The notes beneath the pieces were generated by a model. That model had not been told where the DNA came from. It saw nothing but the letters and a program-made list of their open reading frames with translations, and did no database searches. 64,000 nucleotides of DNA from assembly GCF_048544455.1 (NCBI RefSeq), contig NC_133529.1:52385401-52449400 (forward strand), in the 5' to 3' direction. Position numbers and translations under genes: made by a program. The stretch comes from Silene latifolia (lineage: Eukaryota; Streptophyta; Magnoliopsida; Caryophyllales; Caryophyllaceae). Numbering within the stretch: position 1 is the first letter of the stretch; each line of letters starts with the position of its first letter. Positions 1-11,530 of the stretch are shown in pieces.

Positions 1-1040
1 TTGACGCATCCATATAGCTTCCTTTGCTGCTTCCGAAGCGGCATAGTACTCGGATTCAGTAGTAGAATCTGCTACAACATCTTGTTTGGAACTCTTCCAG
101 CTGACCGTAGCACCATTAAGAGTGAAGACAACCCGAACTGAGATTTTGAATCATCTCTATCCATTTGGAAGCTAGCATCTGCGTAACCGATTGCGCATAG
201 CTTAGTGTCTCCTCCATAAGTCAATACCCTATCCTTTGTCCTCCGTAGGTACTTAAGGATGTTTTTAACAGCTATCCAGTGTGTTTCACCTGGATTCTTT
301 TGGTACCGACTCGTCATACTCAATGCATATGCCACGTCTGGACGTGTGCATATCATGGCATATATGATTGATCCTATGGCTGATGCATAAGGAACACGAC
401 TCATGCGCTCAATCCCTTCAGGCGTCGTGGGTGACTGAGACTTGCTCAAATGCATCCCAGAAGTCATTGGAATGTTCCCCTTCTTAGAGTTGGTCATGCT
501 GAACCTTTCAAGAATCTTATCCAAATAAGACTCCTGACTCAGTGATAACATCTGTCGTGATCTATCTTGATAGATACGGATTCCCAATATGCATTGTGCC
601 TCACCCAGATCTTTCATCTGGAAATGGTTCTTCAACCATCCTTTAACCGAAGATAAGAGAGGAATGTCATTCCCAATCAAGAGTATGTCATCACTATACA
701 ATATCAAGAAAACAATCTTGCTCCCACTCGACTTGATATATAACCATAGTTCCTCGACCGATCGAGTGAAACGCAGCATAACTACGGGTCCATAAATGGA
801 ACGCTTAAGCTTGCACACTTTCTTAGGATTTTCAGGATCTATGAAACCTTCGGGTTGCACCATGTACAACTCCTCCTCCAAATAACCGTTTAAGAAGGCG
901 GTTTTCACGTCCATTTGCCAAATTTCATAGTCATGAAAAGCGGCAATCGCTAAGATAATCCGAATGGAACGCAGCATAACTACGGGTGCAAAAATTTCAT
1001 CATAATGCAATCCGTGCACTTGAGTGAAACCTTTTGCCAC
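1..1040 (-). pseudogene. Cop-A reverse transcriptase and start of RNase H (broken)
   Basis: The minus-strand frame 72-1040 reads the conserved copia RT blocks [14 protein letters not shown], VKTAFLNG and LKRSIYG, followed by FLILY and DDILLIG around the active site. The catalytic YVDD motif reads YSDD here (about 687-698), so the enzyme is probably dead even apart from other damage. About 60 nt coding for the stretch after SIYG are missing compared with Cop-E and are replaced by a 20-bp copy of sequence from 968-987. RNase H begins near YADASF (about 165-190) and is frameshifted. The first 70 bases continue the RNase H region and leave the window. Confidence 0.85.
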
Positions 1041-1097
1041 TAGTCGTGCCTTATAGGTATCAGGTTGCCCGTCTACAGAACGCTTTATTTTGTAAAG

Positions 1098-1603
1098 CTA
1101 TTTGCACTGTAGAGGTTTTACCTTATTAGGTAAATCAACAAGATCCCATACGTCATTCTCATAAATAGAGTCCATCTCGGATTGCATGGCTTCAAGCCAT
1201 AGCTTTGAGTCGGAACAGGTCATGGCACCTTTATAGGTAGCGGGTTCATTACTCTCTAGGAGCAAAACGTCATTCTCCTTGACCATACCAATGTATCAGT
1301 CTTGAGGATTAGAGACTCTACCCGACCTCCTAGGTTCCTAAGGAATATTAACCGTATAAAGGAGCAAAACGTCATTCTCCACTTGACATAAGCCTCGCAG
1401 CTCCAAACCCGAATAAAGGACAAGTTAGGGACCGTTCCCTTCCACATTTCATATGGAGTCTTCTCGACAGCTTTAGTCGGACTTCGGTTAAGTATAAGAG
1501 CAGCTGACAAAAGAGCAAAACACCATAATGAATCAGGTACTACCGTGTGACTCATCATGGATCGAACCATATCAAGTAGTGTTCGATTTCTCCGTTCGGA
1601 CAC
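1098..1603 (-). pseudogene. Cop-A integrase C-terminal part and linker (internally deleted)
   Basis: Frames 1256-1603 and 1098-1286 carry the end of the copia integrase (SERRNRTLLDMVRSMM, LILNRSP, PYEMWKG, CEAYVKW) and the integrase-RT linker (MQSEMDSIYENDVWDLVDLP). Between 1355 and 1381 about 250 bp present in Cop-E (roughly 49831-50080) are missing. The join carries a second copy of a 21-bp sequence found at 1258-1278. The frame is therefore shifted and the product cannot be made. Confidence 0.8.
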
Positions 1604-1608
1604 ACCAT

Positions 1609-3465
1609 TTAATTGAGGTGTTCGGTGGAGTTAAGCGTAAAAACGATTCCACAGTCTTTAAGGTGTTGATCAAACTCATTTGAAAGATATTCGCCACCTC
1701 GATCTGAACGGAGTGCTTTAACCTTTCTTCCCAGTTGGTTCTCAACCTTATTCTGGTATTCCTTGAATTTTTCAAAGGACTCACTTTTATGCTTCATTAA
1801 GTAGACATATCCGTATCTACTCAAATCGTCCGTGAAAGTGATAAAATATCTATAGCCATCTCTAGCGGTAATTGACATAGGTCCACATACATCAGTATGT
1901 ATGAGTCCTAATAGGTCACTAGTGCGCATTCCAATACCTTTGAAGGAAATTCGAGTCATTTTGCCGATAAGACATGATTCACACGTGCCAAATGAAGAAA
2001 AATCGAATGCGGGAATAGTCCCATTCTCGACGAGTTTCTTTACACGTTTTTCATTTATGTGTCCCATTCGACAATGCCATAGATAAGTTTGATCTTTGTC
2101 ACCAACCTTTAATTTCTTATTATTCACATGTAATATATCCGTGGTTTGATCTAAGATGTAAATTCCATTCATGGAAACTGCTTTGCCATAAACCATTTCA
2201 TTAAAAGAGAAAATACAGCTATTATCCTTTATTGAAAATGAAAAACCGTCTTTATCAAGTACGGAAACATAAATAATGGTCTTAGACAAACTGGGTACAT
2301 AGTAACAGTTATATAAATATAACTCAAAACCACTTCGGAGTTGGATTACGTATGTTCCCTTTGAGACTGCAGCAACTCTAGCTCCATTCCCAACTCGCAG
2401 GTCCACATCACCCTTTCCGAGAGGTGTGATGTTTTTTAGGCCCTGCAAATGATTACACATATGAGAACCACAACCAGTATCAAGTACCCAAGTTCCGAAA
2501 CTTGCATGGTTAATCTCAATTATATGAATATAAGATGACATACCAACAGGAGTGACGCGGCCTGCTTTTATGTCCTCACGGTACACGGGACAGTTCCTCC
2601 TCCAATGTCCAGTCTTGTGACAATGGTGGCACTCAATGTCACCGCCCTTGCTCTTTGTCTTGCCTTGTGAGCCACTAGTCTCACCAGGCCCACTCTTACC
2701 GTTTCCTGGCTTCTTAAACTTTGGCTTTCCTACAGTTAGGTCGTTGGGAGCTTTGCCCTTACCCTTATTCATGTTGGAAATCATGAGAACATCTTGCTTC
2801 ATGCTCCCACTCAATTTCATATCCTTCTCGGTCTGTACGAGAAGTGAGTGTAGCTCATGAAGACTTTTCTTCATGTCATTCATGTAGTAATTTGCCCTGA
2901 AGAGGGCAAAACCATCATGAAGTGAATGAAGCATACGGTCAATGACTATGCTCTCACTGATTTTGCAATCAAGTGCCTCCAATTTCTCGACATTCTCAAT
3001 CATGTTAAGAATGTGTGGGCTAACAGGTTGGCCCTTCTGGAGTTTCGCATCAAAGAAGCGACAAGTATGCTCATAAGTGACGATTCTCGGTGCTTTTGAA
3101 AACTCATTAGTGAGCGTGGTGAAAATCTTGTTTACACCTTGCGCAATGAAGCGTCTTTGCAAATTGGTTTCCATTGCAAAAATGAATACGTTCTTTATCG
3201 CACCCGCTTCCATGACGAAGTCACTATAAGCAAGTGACTCGTTAACTCCTGCATTGGGGCCTGGGTTTACCGGTATTGGCTTAGTTAAGTACTTGACCTT
3301 ACCGTCAGCAATGGCAGCATTCCGTAATGATGCCTCCCAGTCCGCAAAGTTGGACCCGTCATTGTTCAGTCGAGTGAACTGATTCATGTAGTCCATGAAA
3401 GCTTTTAGCCAGGACTCGCGTCCAAGTGTGGCACTTGGCATTGGGATTTCGTTATTTGCAGCCAT
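1609..3465 (-). pseudogene. Cop-A gag, protease and integrase core
   Basis: The open frame runs from an ATG at 3465 (MAANNEIPMPSAT) for about 618 codons; the frame stays open further upstream but without homology. In order it holds a copia Gag domain, a CCHC zinc knuckle (CHHCHKTGHWRRNC, near 2590-2635), a basic linker, the aspartic protease motif DTGCGSH (near 2480), the integrase HHCC zinc site (HCRMGHI...CESCLIG) and the integrase core with HTDVCGPM and SDRGGEYL (D,D of the DDE triad). A frameshift near 1610-1620 separates the catalytic glutamate region and the rest of pol. In an intact element the polyprotein forms the virus-like particle, matures it and integrates the cDNA. The gag part could still be translated. 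Confidence 0.88.
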
Positions 3466-3775
3466 TTGTTGTAACAGTATTATCAAAATAAAACGTATTC
3501 TACACTGCGAAAAGAAGAAAAATATAATAAGCATTCTCATCGTTATGATTTAAGTCTAATGCAATACTTTTATAACGCGAAGACTCAAGCATTAATACAA
3601 TTGACTTCCCTCAAGAATTATATAAATGATTCCAAGACTCAATTATCTGTAAATTGATAAGCCAATCTTTTGGCTAATTCTACTTTTAGAATTCTCGGTC
3701 GATAAATTTTTGTAAATTCTATCTTTAGTCCATCATAATCACGAGAAACTCTTCGGATTATAATGTTGAGGTAAA
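3466..3775 (-). other. Cop-A leader, part next to gag
   Basis: This non-coding leader segment matches the one upstream of the Cop-E gag (about 60966-61265), including the shared stretch around GACTCAAT-TCTGTAAATTGATAAGCCAA. It is cut at 3775 by the Tat-A insertion and resumes at 15624. Confidence 0.7.
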
Positions 3776-3780
3776 CTAAG
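3776..3780. repeat. Target-site duplication of Tat-A, left copy (CTAAG)
   Basis: CTAAG directly precedes the TG of the left LTR and is repeated at 15619-15623 directly after the CA of the right LTR. A 5-bp duplication is the normal size for LTR retrotransposon integration. Confidence 0.95.
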
Positions 3781-4545
3781 TGTAGATACCCGTATCCGTC
3801 GATATTGGAATTTATAGAGAACCCGACAAACACCCGATGATGATAGGACACATGTATTTTTAGTTGTCACTGTCATTTATTTGGGTTCGTTTTACGATGT
3901 AGAATGAGCGTTGTCGACGGAGTATTTTAATTTAAATGATATTTAAATTAAAGTTTTTAAGGTGAATTCAATTTATTTTATTTTATTTTGAATTTATTTT
4001 CTTAAGTTTATTTTATTGATAATAAAATAAATAATTGATTTGAAAAATCATTTTATGAATATATTTGATTTGAAAAATCATTTGTTTTAATGTATTGATT
4101 GATTTGAAAAATCGATTTTAAAAGCGAAGAAAACTCGTTTTAAAAGCATGTTTTTGAGCTCGATTTTAGCTCGGTTTTTGAGCCCGTTTTCTTTACGAAT
4201 TGGCACGAATCTCGAGTACACTAACCAATCTAGACCAATACCCATCCACCCCTGTTCGAACCCTCATAACCACGGCCCAAATTCCATCCCAAACACCCCC
4301 CAACCAGCCCGCGCATACAAGCGACCCCCTGTTTTGCGTGATGAATCCCGAGCCCAAAACCCGCTCCAAATACCACCAAAACCCGTACCCATTAACCCTA
4401 ACCCATACCCTAGTATCCTACCCATATTACCCAAGCTTAATCACCAAGAAAACCCCTCTCAAACCCTCACAAAAGCTGCTGGACAGCAGCTATCCGTGAG
4501 CAGGCCCGACTGCCTCTCCCTCTCTTTTACCCTACTTTAACCCCT

Positions 4546-4553
4546 TATAAATA
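4546..4553 (+). promoter_or_regulatory. TATA box of the Tat-A 5' LTR
   Basis: TATAAATA follows a C-rich stretch and lies in a pyrimidine-rich context typical of plant LTR promoters. Transcription would start about 30 bp downstream (near 4578), which gives an unusually long R-U5 of over 2.3 kb. The identical site in the other LTR is 13231-13238. Confidence 0.65.
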
Positions 4554-5922
4554 CCACCCCTTCACCATACATTCATTCCTCTAAGTTCTCCATACATGCT
4601 ACCGTCACTCACAAGCTTTAAACCTCAGAAACAAACCCTAATTGCCTCTCAAAAACCCTCCACAAAACCGACATACAAACTGAAACTGTTTGTGTGTCCT
4701 CCTCGAAAAACAATTCGTTCCTCCCTCAAACCTCCATCAAAACTCGATTTTCTTGTTCCTAATTAACCATACAACATCCATCTACACATTAGACAAAGAT
4801 TTACGAGCCAAATTGCCCTTGAGAGTACACGAAATCCCTCGAAAAAAGAGTGTTATACACTCTGTTTTTTTGTGATTTGTTCTGTCTGTCCAGTTCTGTT
4901 TGTGCTCGTTTTTCGTGCCCAATAACTCAAAACGAGCAGGGGTTGCTTTAAGATCTCTGTTCTCCTCTCTTTCTAGTTTTCAAAACATCTTTTAAATCGA
5001 ATTTTCATCATGAAACGAGGGAGAAATCGCTGTTTGAAAGTTGCTGTCCAGATTTGCCAAAAACACGTGTTTGCTTTGTTTCTTCGTCGACGACGGCCTC
5101 TCGAGATAAAATCTACCATCGATTACGACCCAAGACGGTGTCAACGATACATGTAGGTTGAGGGTGCATCAAATCCTCCTCTTTCTCCTTTTTTATTTCG
5201 TTTTTATGTTTGTTTTTCTTATAGTTTGTTTTTGTTTGTTTATCGCTTTTATTTATCATTTAAATTAACTATGAAACTAGTTTAGTCCGAGTATGAGTTA
5301 AAGTACCACCATGAACACCCGCGTTGACTTGAGATGGGAAAAGAAACCGCTACATCAGTCGGTCGTACACCCCCGTCTCATTTACATATCCTCGTGTTCA
5401 AGGTAGGGCATAAATAAAACGAATTTCTAACTTCCGTTCCTCGCTTTTGACCCTTTGTTTGTCTCGGCCAATTCGACCCACCTTAGGACCCGTCACATGT
5501 TAGTATGACCTCTGATTGTTAACATATAACTCATTTAGATGACATTAGATCAATTTGATAACCTAATTAGACACATTATGGTACATCGACATAGCTTTAA
5601 AAACCGATTAACAATTTCAGAACTTAATTGAATTCATCTTCCCTTTCACTAATTTTCTCGCTAGCATGGAAGTGCGTGCTTAACACCTTTCCATTTCCAC
5701 TCGTTGACGATTTAGAATTGTACCTAACCTAGTTCGTATTTATTTAATTCAATTTGTAATTAATTAACCTTTAATTTGTTTTATTTATTTCTAATTTTTT
5801 AAAAGTCGTTTTAATTATCTTTTATGGTTCAAAATCTGTAAATTTAATTTAATGAATTTTTTCGTAATTTATTTTACTGATTTCGTAATTAAAACATAAT
5901 TAACTTTGCTTTTCTCCAAAAA

Positions 5923-5970
5923 CCGTGCCTTGCACGGGTCTGTCTGACTTCTGATCCGTGCACTGCACGG
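5923..5970 (+). other. Twin hairpins in the LTR
   Basis: CCGTGC-CTT-GCACGG (5923-5937) and CCGTGC-ACT-GCACGG (5956-5970) have the same perfect 6-bp stem and different loops. Each is followed by GTCTG. The pair recurs at 14604-14618 and 14637-14651 in the other LTR. Confidence 0.7.
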
Positions 5971-6937
5971 GTCTGCCAGTTTTAGTTTCTTTTCTTCTTT
6001 TGTTTCTTTAATTGTTTACTAATCCTATTTTAATAAATATGGATTGGTGAATAATTTTAATAAGTTGGGTTCAATTTAATTAATAAGTTGTACCTAATTT
6101 ATTTCAAGCCTTTGTACTTATTTATTTTAATTTAATTAGTTTAATTCTAATCTCATTTGTTTATTAACTAATAATTCGGCTAACATCTTTAATTAGTCTA
6201 ACTTAGCTTTAGCTTTTTTGTTTACATTTGTTTCGTTTATTAAGACTTAATAGTTTAAGTTGTATTTTGTTAGTTTGTATTGTAATCTGAGTCAAAGTAA
6301 TTACGATAGTTGTTGTAATTAGATTGAGTTGTAATTTATTTCTCGTTGTGTCGGCATGAAATGTTTGGGTTGTAATAGGATAGATCCCAATGGCTCCCCC
6401 ATTCCTCCTAAGCCGTGTTTGCGCATCTTTTATTTCAAATCAACCAACATGCTAAAACAACTTTGACAAAGTTAGTATTCATGCATTAAACGACATAGAA
6501 ATTGTTGTCACATGTTAGGGTTTTAAAACGATGTTTGCATATCATATATCGTAGTAGCTATGACCTTGTTTGAAATCCGATACTTGACTTAGTAGAGGCC
6601 GTTATTGACGGGCGGGGTTAGGTGTCCTTGTGGGCTTCCTAACACGTACCCTCACCCCTTACTCAAGATCTATGGTTTGTGGATCCGTCTAAATACCATT
6701 GGATTACGAGAGTCATTCAAATCGAGTGATATAGGGTACAAGTCTTTATCTTTAATCACTCGTAGTCGATTGGCTTTATGCTTTTCGATGAAAGGTGTAA
6801 AGTTGACTTGAACGGTTCCAAGTTCTCATAAAACTTGGTGGCGACTCTAATTTGTCTTAATTCGATTCGAAGGAACCTCGAGTCGATTATGCCTAGTGTG
6901 GATCCCGCGGACGCAGTTCCCGAGGGCCTTGTCCACA

Positions 6938-6960
6938 GTTTGGCGACTCTGCTGGGGAAA
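6938..6960 (+). other. Tat-A primer-binding site
   Basis: Directly after the LTR comes GTTTGGCGACTCTGCTGGGG. This resembles the TGGCGAC...GGGGA primer sites of Tat/Ogre elements, which I recall as tRNA-Arg type; the tRNA identity is not verified here. A TGGCG core directly after the CA end supports plus-strand orientation. Confidence 0.75.
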
Positions 6961-8057
6961 AGAGGACTAGTTACACTTTGTTTCTAGGGTCTTTTCCTCC
7001 GAGGTGAAACTTGAAAAGAAAGTGTTGGAAAGTAAAACATTACTCATAGTGCTACGATTCATGCATAAACCCTTAAGGACTTGCCCGGGCCGTCCCAGCG
7101 TTTCTTCGTGATGCGTGGGGGGCGACGTCCCACTATGCTAGGAAGCTGCACATTGCTCGCTTCCACTTCACCTCGCGTGGTTCATGATGGTGGGGACGAT
7201 CTTCTAGGTACTCTACCTTAAGACACCTTGCTCTATAAGACCGCAAAAGGATGGAGGGCATAGACCTTCTTGTAGAAGACTTGCCGAGACTTAAAGATGT
7301 CTAGGAGCATACATCCTTGTAACATGAGAATGACAATGTGCAAATTGTTTTCCCGAGTCTTTTCGAAATTTCCCATGTCCTTTTCAAAACCGAACTTTTG
7401 AACAACTTACTTTCAAAATAGCATGGTTTTAAAAACGCGGAATGCTGCCCAAATAGGACTAGAATTTTCGGCCCAAAATGAGCTTTTATAGCCGGCATGC
7501 TGCCCATTTCAAATCTCATTTTCGAATCAATCTTTCGTTTTTTTTTTCAAAACCAATCCAAAATGCCTCTCGAACCTCAACCAAGCATGAAATGCGTCGA
7601 GTCGTGTCCGGGTCATGGCCGTGTTAGGCCGGGTGTGTTTCGTTCTAAGAGTCTAGAACATGACCCTGTTGGGTCACCCAAGCTCACCTCTTGGGCTTTG
7701 AGTCATGTTGGTCGACCATTTGGTCTAGGATAGTCCACAGACACGTCCAAGCTAGGCCCTTTAGGACGTTTCACCCGAACCTAAGGACTATGTTGGTCCA
7801 ATCACGGGTTTAGTCACACCGAGTCCGGTTTAGAATCGCGCTATGACAGTTTGAGTCATGTCGTTTTGCCGAGTCTAAAATGAACCAAGGTCTAAATCCA
7901 ACCGTGAGTCGAACCTTTGGTTAGTCAGTCTCAAGTCGAGTCTTTGTTTGAGTCAAGTTGGGGTCGTGTCCTTAAGTGTGCAGGGGCTCTTACTTTAAGT
8001 ATTGACTCAGTACGGGGTTTTCTTGTAGAAAGGCCGCCAAAAACCCGACGTCAAGCA
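6961..8057 (+). other. Tat-A leader between primer site and gag
   Basis: About 1.1 kb without a supported gene. It contains GAGTC/GGTC-rich stretches (7580-7990). The open frame from 7917 runs into gag in the same frame, but the residues before 8058 do not resemble Gag. Confidence 0.6.
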
Positions 8058-9501
8058 ATGGAAGATGCTATCAACAAGCTCACCGAGGCCGTGAACCTCA
8101 TGATGACCCGAATGGATGCAATCGAATCTAAGCTGGGTGAAGATTCCCTTCCATCTACCCCACCTCTGACTGATCTGGAGAAACGGTTCAAGTTCATCGA
8201 AGACCGTTTGAAACTCTCCCAGGGGAAGAACATTCACTATGAGAATGCTAGGGCCTATGCCCCAGTTCAGGATAAGTTTCCCATGAACATGGTACTCACT
8301 GACATCCCAAAGTTCAAGGGCACCGAAGATCCAGTCCACCATGTTAAGGCCTATAAAGGGTACTTAGCATTGAAGGGAGTACCTGCTGACATGCTCTCTG
8401 AAATTTTTGCCCAATCTGCGGATGAACACCGAAGGCGTGGTTCTATAATCTTGACCTTAAGAACTTCCCCACTTTCGAAGATATTACGGTGGAGTTCAAG
8501 CACTATCTTTGACAATGTTGAGATTCAAACCAACATAAGGACTTTGGAAGTAATGACACGGAAGGAAAAAGAGGGCTTTCTTGAATTCCTCGCAAGATGG
8601 CGCGCTGAAAGCGTGAAACTAGCTAAGAAGCCCGATGAAGTCGAAATGGTAGATAAGTTCGTGAAGAATTTACGACCTGTTTACCGTAATGCTCGAAATA
8701 TCGAATTTTGGTTCTTTCAAAGAATTGATAAGAATCGGGATAAAGGTAGAGGACGATGTCCGAATGGCTGAAGCTGAGAAGCCGAAAGGCTACCAAGGGG
8801 CCTCATCGTCTAAGGCCAAGGCCCCAGCAACGACCCATATTGATGAAGCCATCAATCTCTTAGAAGGGCAATCGAAGAAGTCGCAGCGCCAAACACCTAG
8901 GGCATTCACCGATATCGGATGCACTTATACATATGCTCTCCAAAGGCTCATAGCCCAAGGAAAGTTGAAGCCTATTGGTCCAACTCAGGACCCTCCGCGA
9001 TCAACAAGGTAAATGGTATAAACCAAATGCCTCTGTGCCTTTCATCAAGGGAAAGGCCATGATACTTGAAAGGTGCTATCGATCAAGCACGAAATTCAAG
9101 ACATGATTGAGAACGGAACGCTCCCGATCCCAGCTGTTAAACCTAATAACATCACCAATCCATTTGGCGATCACACTAACTTTGTTTCTGTCGAAGACAA
9201 TGTCGATTATTCCCATCTTATCCGCCCATGTCACTTGAAAGGGGTGTTCATCGGGAAGATATTTGTGGATTGCTTTGAATCCTTGCTAAACCCGAAGAAT
9301 GAAATTCAAGTCGGGAGTCTTGCTCTAGAATGTACTCCTCTCGTTAACGAAGTTAATAAAGGACAATTCGATTCACCAACCTTCATCACTGGCGTAGATC
9401 CTCAGAGGACTACCTCAGGATGGAGGCAAACCATCACAGGGATCAAGGACAAGAGCCGAGCATCTAAGTTGACAACTGAACAAGGGAAAGCTCAAAACTA
9501 G
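8058..9501 (+). pseudogene. Tat-A gag, Tat/Ogre-type nucleocapsid precursor (frameshifted)
   Basis: From the ATG at 8058 (MEDAINKLTEAVNLM) the frame shows an N-terminal coiled-coil-like segment and the Gag core of Tat elements: IPKFKGTEDPVHHVKAYKG, ALKGVPADML, NVEIQTNIRTLEV, KEKEGFLEFLARWRA, EMVDKFVKNLRP. Around 8430-8510 the expected FYNLDLKNFPTFEDI sequence lies in another frame, so there are two shifts. Later pieces (8689-9012, 9073-9501) carry FKELIRIGIKVEDDVRM and a zinc-knuckle-like CAFHQGKGHDTE...C, the latter interrupted by one extra T near 9069. The protein would package the RNA. No pol follows. Confidence 0.85.
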
Positions 9502-10084
9502 ATTTGAAAATTATGGGTCGGATCTGTTTTCTTATCTTAGTCGAGTCGAGTCTAGGACTTTCTTTTCTTGAAGTTGAGTCGTTTGTTCCGCGATGACCTA
9601 GGGTGTGTCCTAGGAATCGTTCCTTCGAGTCTGTTAAGCTTTTGCCTTTCCAATAAAAAAGTTGCAGTTTCGTTTCAAAATATGTCTTGTTTTCAATCCT
9701 CAATCATTCCAAAGCATGATAAAATGCACAACACACTCCAAGGCATCCCTGGGGTAGAAATATGTCCCATTTCAAAATTTAAGGATACTTTAGGATCCCG
9801 TGTCTGTTTCCTTTACCTATTCCATGTCTGGTGGTAGAAAACCTCCATCTGAACCAATGTTTGTGACAAGTTTTTAGATGATTCTATGACAAACCCGGAC
9901 TAGCTCCTTGTTTCCCCTATCGATGATGGAAGGCAAGCCTTTTCCCCAAAAAAATCATCCCATCTCGAAGAGAGAAGATATCAACCCGTTCTAACAAGGA
10001 ATTGTTAGTTCCTACCCAAATTAGCTGGCGAAGCCCAGTTTTCAAGGTGTATCCATTTCTGACTAAGAGAATGAATAGAAGATC

Positions 10085-10185
10085 ATTTTCAAATAGATAA
10101 AAAAGATGAAAAAGAATGAAAAATGAAAAAGGGAAAGAAAAAAAGAAAAGAAGAAGAAAAGAAAAGAAAAAAAGAAAAAGAAATG
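10085..10185 (+). repeat. Purine-only low-complexity tract
   Basis: A run of almost pure A/G (GAAAAAGAAAAGAAG-type units) of about 100 bp. It could act as an ectopic polypurine primer, but no LTR edge follows it. Confidence 0.7.
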
Positions 10186-10667
10186 TCAAAATGTTGATCG
10201 AAGTTCAAAGGCAAAGCCAAAATGGTCAGGTAGTGCCATCAGCAGTCATCCATACCTCTAAGTCCTTCCCAAGGCATTTACGAGGGAATAGTTAGGGATT
10301 CTGAGAATCAATCAGCTTGTGTTAGTACACCCGAGCCTTTAGGTCCAGACATGGAAATTTGAACCCACATCGTTTCCCGACCTATTTGCACTCGGGTTTC
10401 ATCAAACCTGAGACACCATCTCCATCCACATCAAAGCCATAGCCATTGGCCTTAGCACCAGAAAATGAACCTTCAGAATGACGGTCCACTATTCAAGCCT
10501 TTCTTTTGCCAAGCTCCACATCCCAAAGAACCACAACCTTTTGTACCAACCCTAGACACGGGATTTAACGGTACTTCACAGGCTAGAATGGGATATGACA
10601 TGATACCTTAGGTGAAACCTTCGAGTGTGTACACACAATCAATATGCCAAGTTTATGCACCTTGATC

Positions 10668-10740
10668 GAACTACGTCGGATTTGATTTCGCTCCACGCGA
10701 ATACGTAGGCAGTCCTTCAGAATAAGGGATTCAATCCACC
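10668..10740 (+). other. Conserved hairpin element, copy 1
   Basis: A GAACTACG lead is followed by TTTGATT, a stem-loop TTCGC-TCCAC-GCGAA, then ATACGTAGGC and a TCAATCCACC tail. The same arrangement recurs at 12170-12240 with a different but still complementary stem. I recall similar GAACTACG...ATACGTAGGCA sequences in Tat-type elements of other plants; this was not checked. Confidence 0.7.
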
Positions 10741-10960
10741 CATCATCCAAGTTGTCATCTTGTCGGTTTCTTACGGGTCTTAACCAAGTCCAAATGAAGC
10801 CACCTTTGTTTGAGTCGGTCTTAGCGCTCGATGTAAGCTATGATAAGGATATAGGTTCAGATGAGTAGTGTCAAGTCTCGGAATGAGCTTTATCTAACGG
10901 TGTAGACAATGATGCTGAGTCATATAGATGTAGGTTTGTGTTGGGAACCGAAAATATAAA

Positions 10961-11075
10961 AAACCCGCTGAAAAGAAAGAAGGCGTGGAAGAAAAATGAT
11001 AAAAAGCCCGCTGAAAAGAAAGAAGGCGGTGGCAAGAAATGATGAAACTCGCTGAAAAGAAAGGAGGCGAGAAGA
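10961..11075 (+). repeat. Threefold repeat with CTGAAAAGAAAGAAGGCG
   Basis: Three imperfect units of about 38-40 bp, each with CGCTGAAAAGAAAGRAGGCG followed by a GAAGAAA/ATGAT spacer. Confidence 0.75.
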
Positions 11076-11530
11076 AGAGTGACATGATGTTCCCAACAAG
11101 AGTGATGTGTGATGACTAAGTGTTCTCATAAAATCAGTCTGTGTTTAGTATCTGGGCGAAGCCAACGTTGTTGCTCCATGAGTTTAATCCACCTTGTCAA
11201 TGCCAAGTAATCTTGATTCCCATGTGCCCTTGGGACCACGCCCATGCCATACGATATCTCTGTCTCAAGTCCGGCGACCTAGTGATTCCCATTTGCCATC
11301 TTTTGGCGCCAGAATGGCCAATTTACCTTTCTACCCCCAACAAGTCAATAATTGAATTAAAACCCGTGCACACTTACGGTTTTATTTTCCTTTTTTGTTT
11401 TACGGTAGCGGGCTACGCCCACGTTGTTTACGAGTCATACAGAGTGTCTGAGTCGTATTTCGTGCTCACCCGTCAAGGTTCGATTTCAAAATGCCAAAGA
11501 TTTCAGAATTCCGAAATTTCAAAAACTTTT

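Larger units (their letters stand above)
3781..6937 (+). repeat. Tat-A 5' LTR
   Basis: It starts TGTAGATACCCG and ends CCTTGTCCACA, and matches 12464-15618 almost throughout. A TATA box at 4546-4553 marks the likely end of U3. The section around 4200-4520 is C-rich and the downstream part (5700-6350) is AT-rich. Twin hairpins lie at 5923-5970. Short reading frames in it (for example 4148-4540 and 6605-6811) recur in the other LTR and show no protein-family features. Confidence 0.95.

Noticed and set aside
4390..4425. Telomere-like CCCTAA/ACCCTA units
   Set aside because: Only a few dispersed units in a C-rich LTR segment, not a tandem telomeric array. They could be telo-box-like promoter motifs, but nothing supports that here.
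4148..4540. Proline-rich frame, also at 12832-13225
   Set aside because: It is the C-rich U3 region of the Tat-A LTR, seen twice because there are two LTRs. It lies upstream of the TATA box and has no family features.
6605..6811. 68-codon frame repeated at 15286-15492
   Set aside because: LTR duplication again; no recognisable protein.
10085..10185. Purine tract as an additional true polypurine primer
   Set aside because: No LTR-edge sequence follows it and it lies 2.3 kb from the LTR. It is better treated as low complexity.
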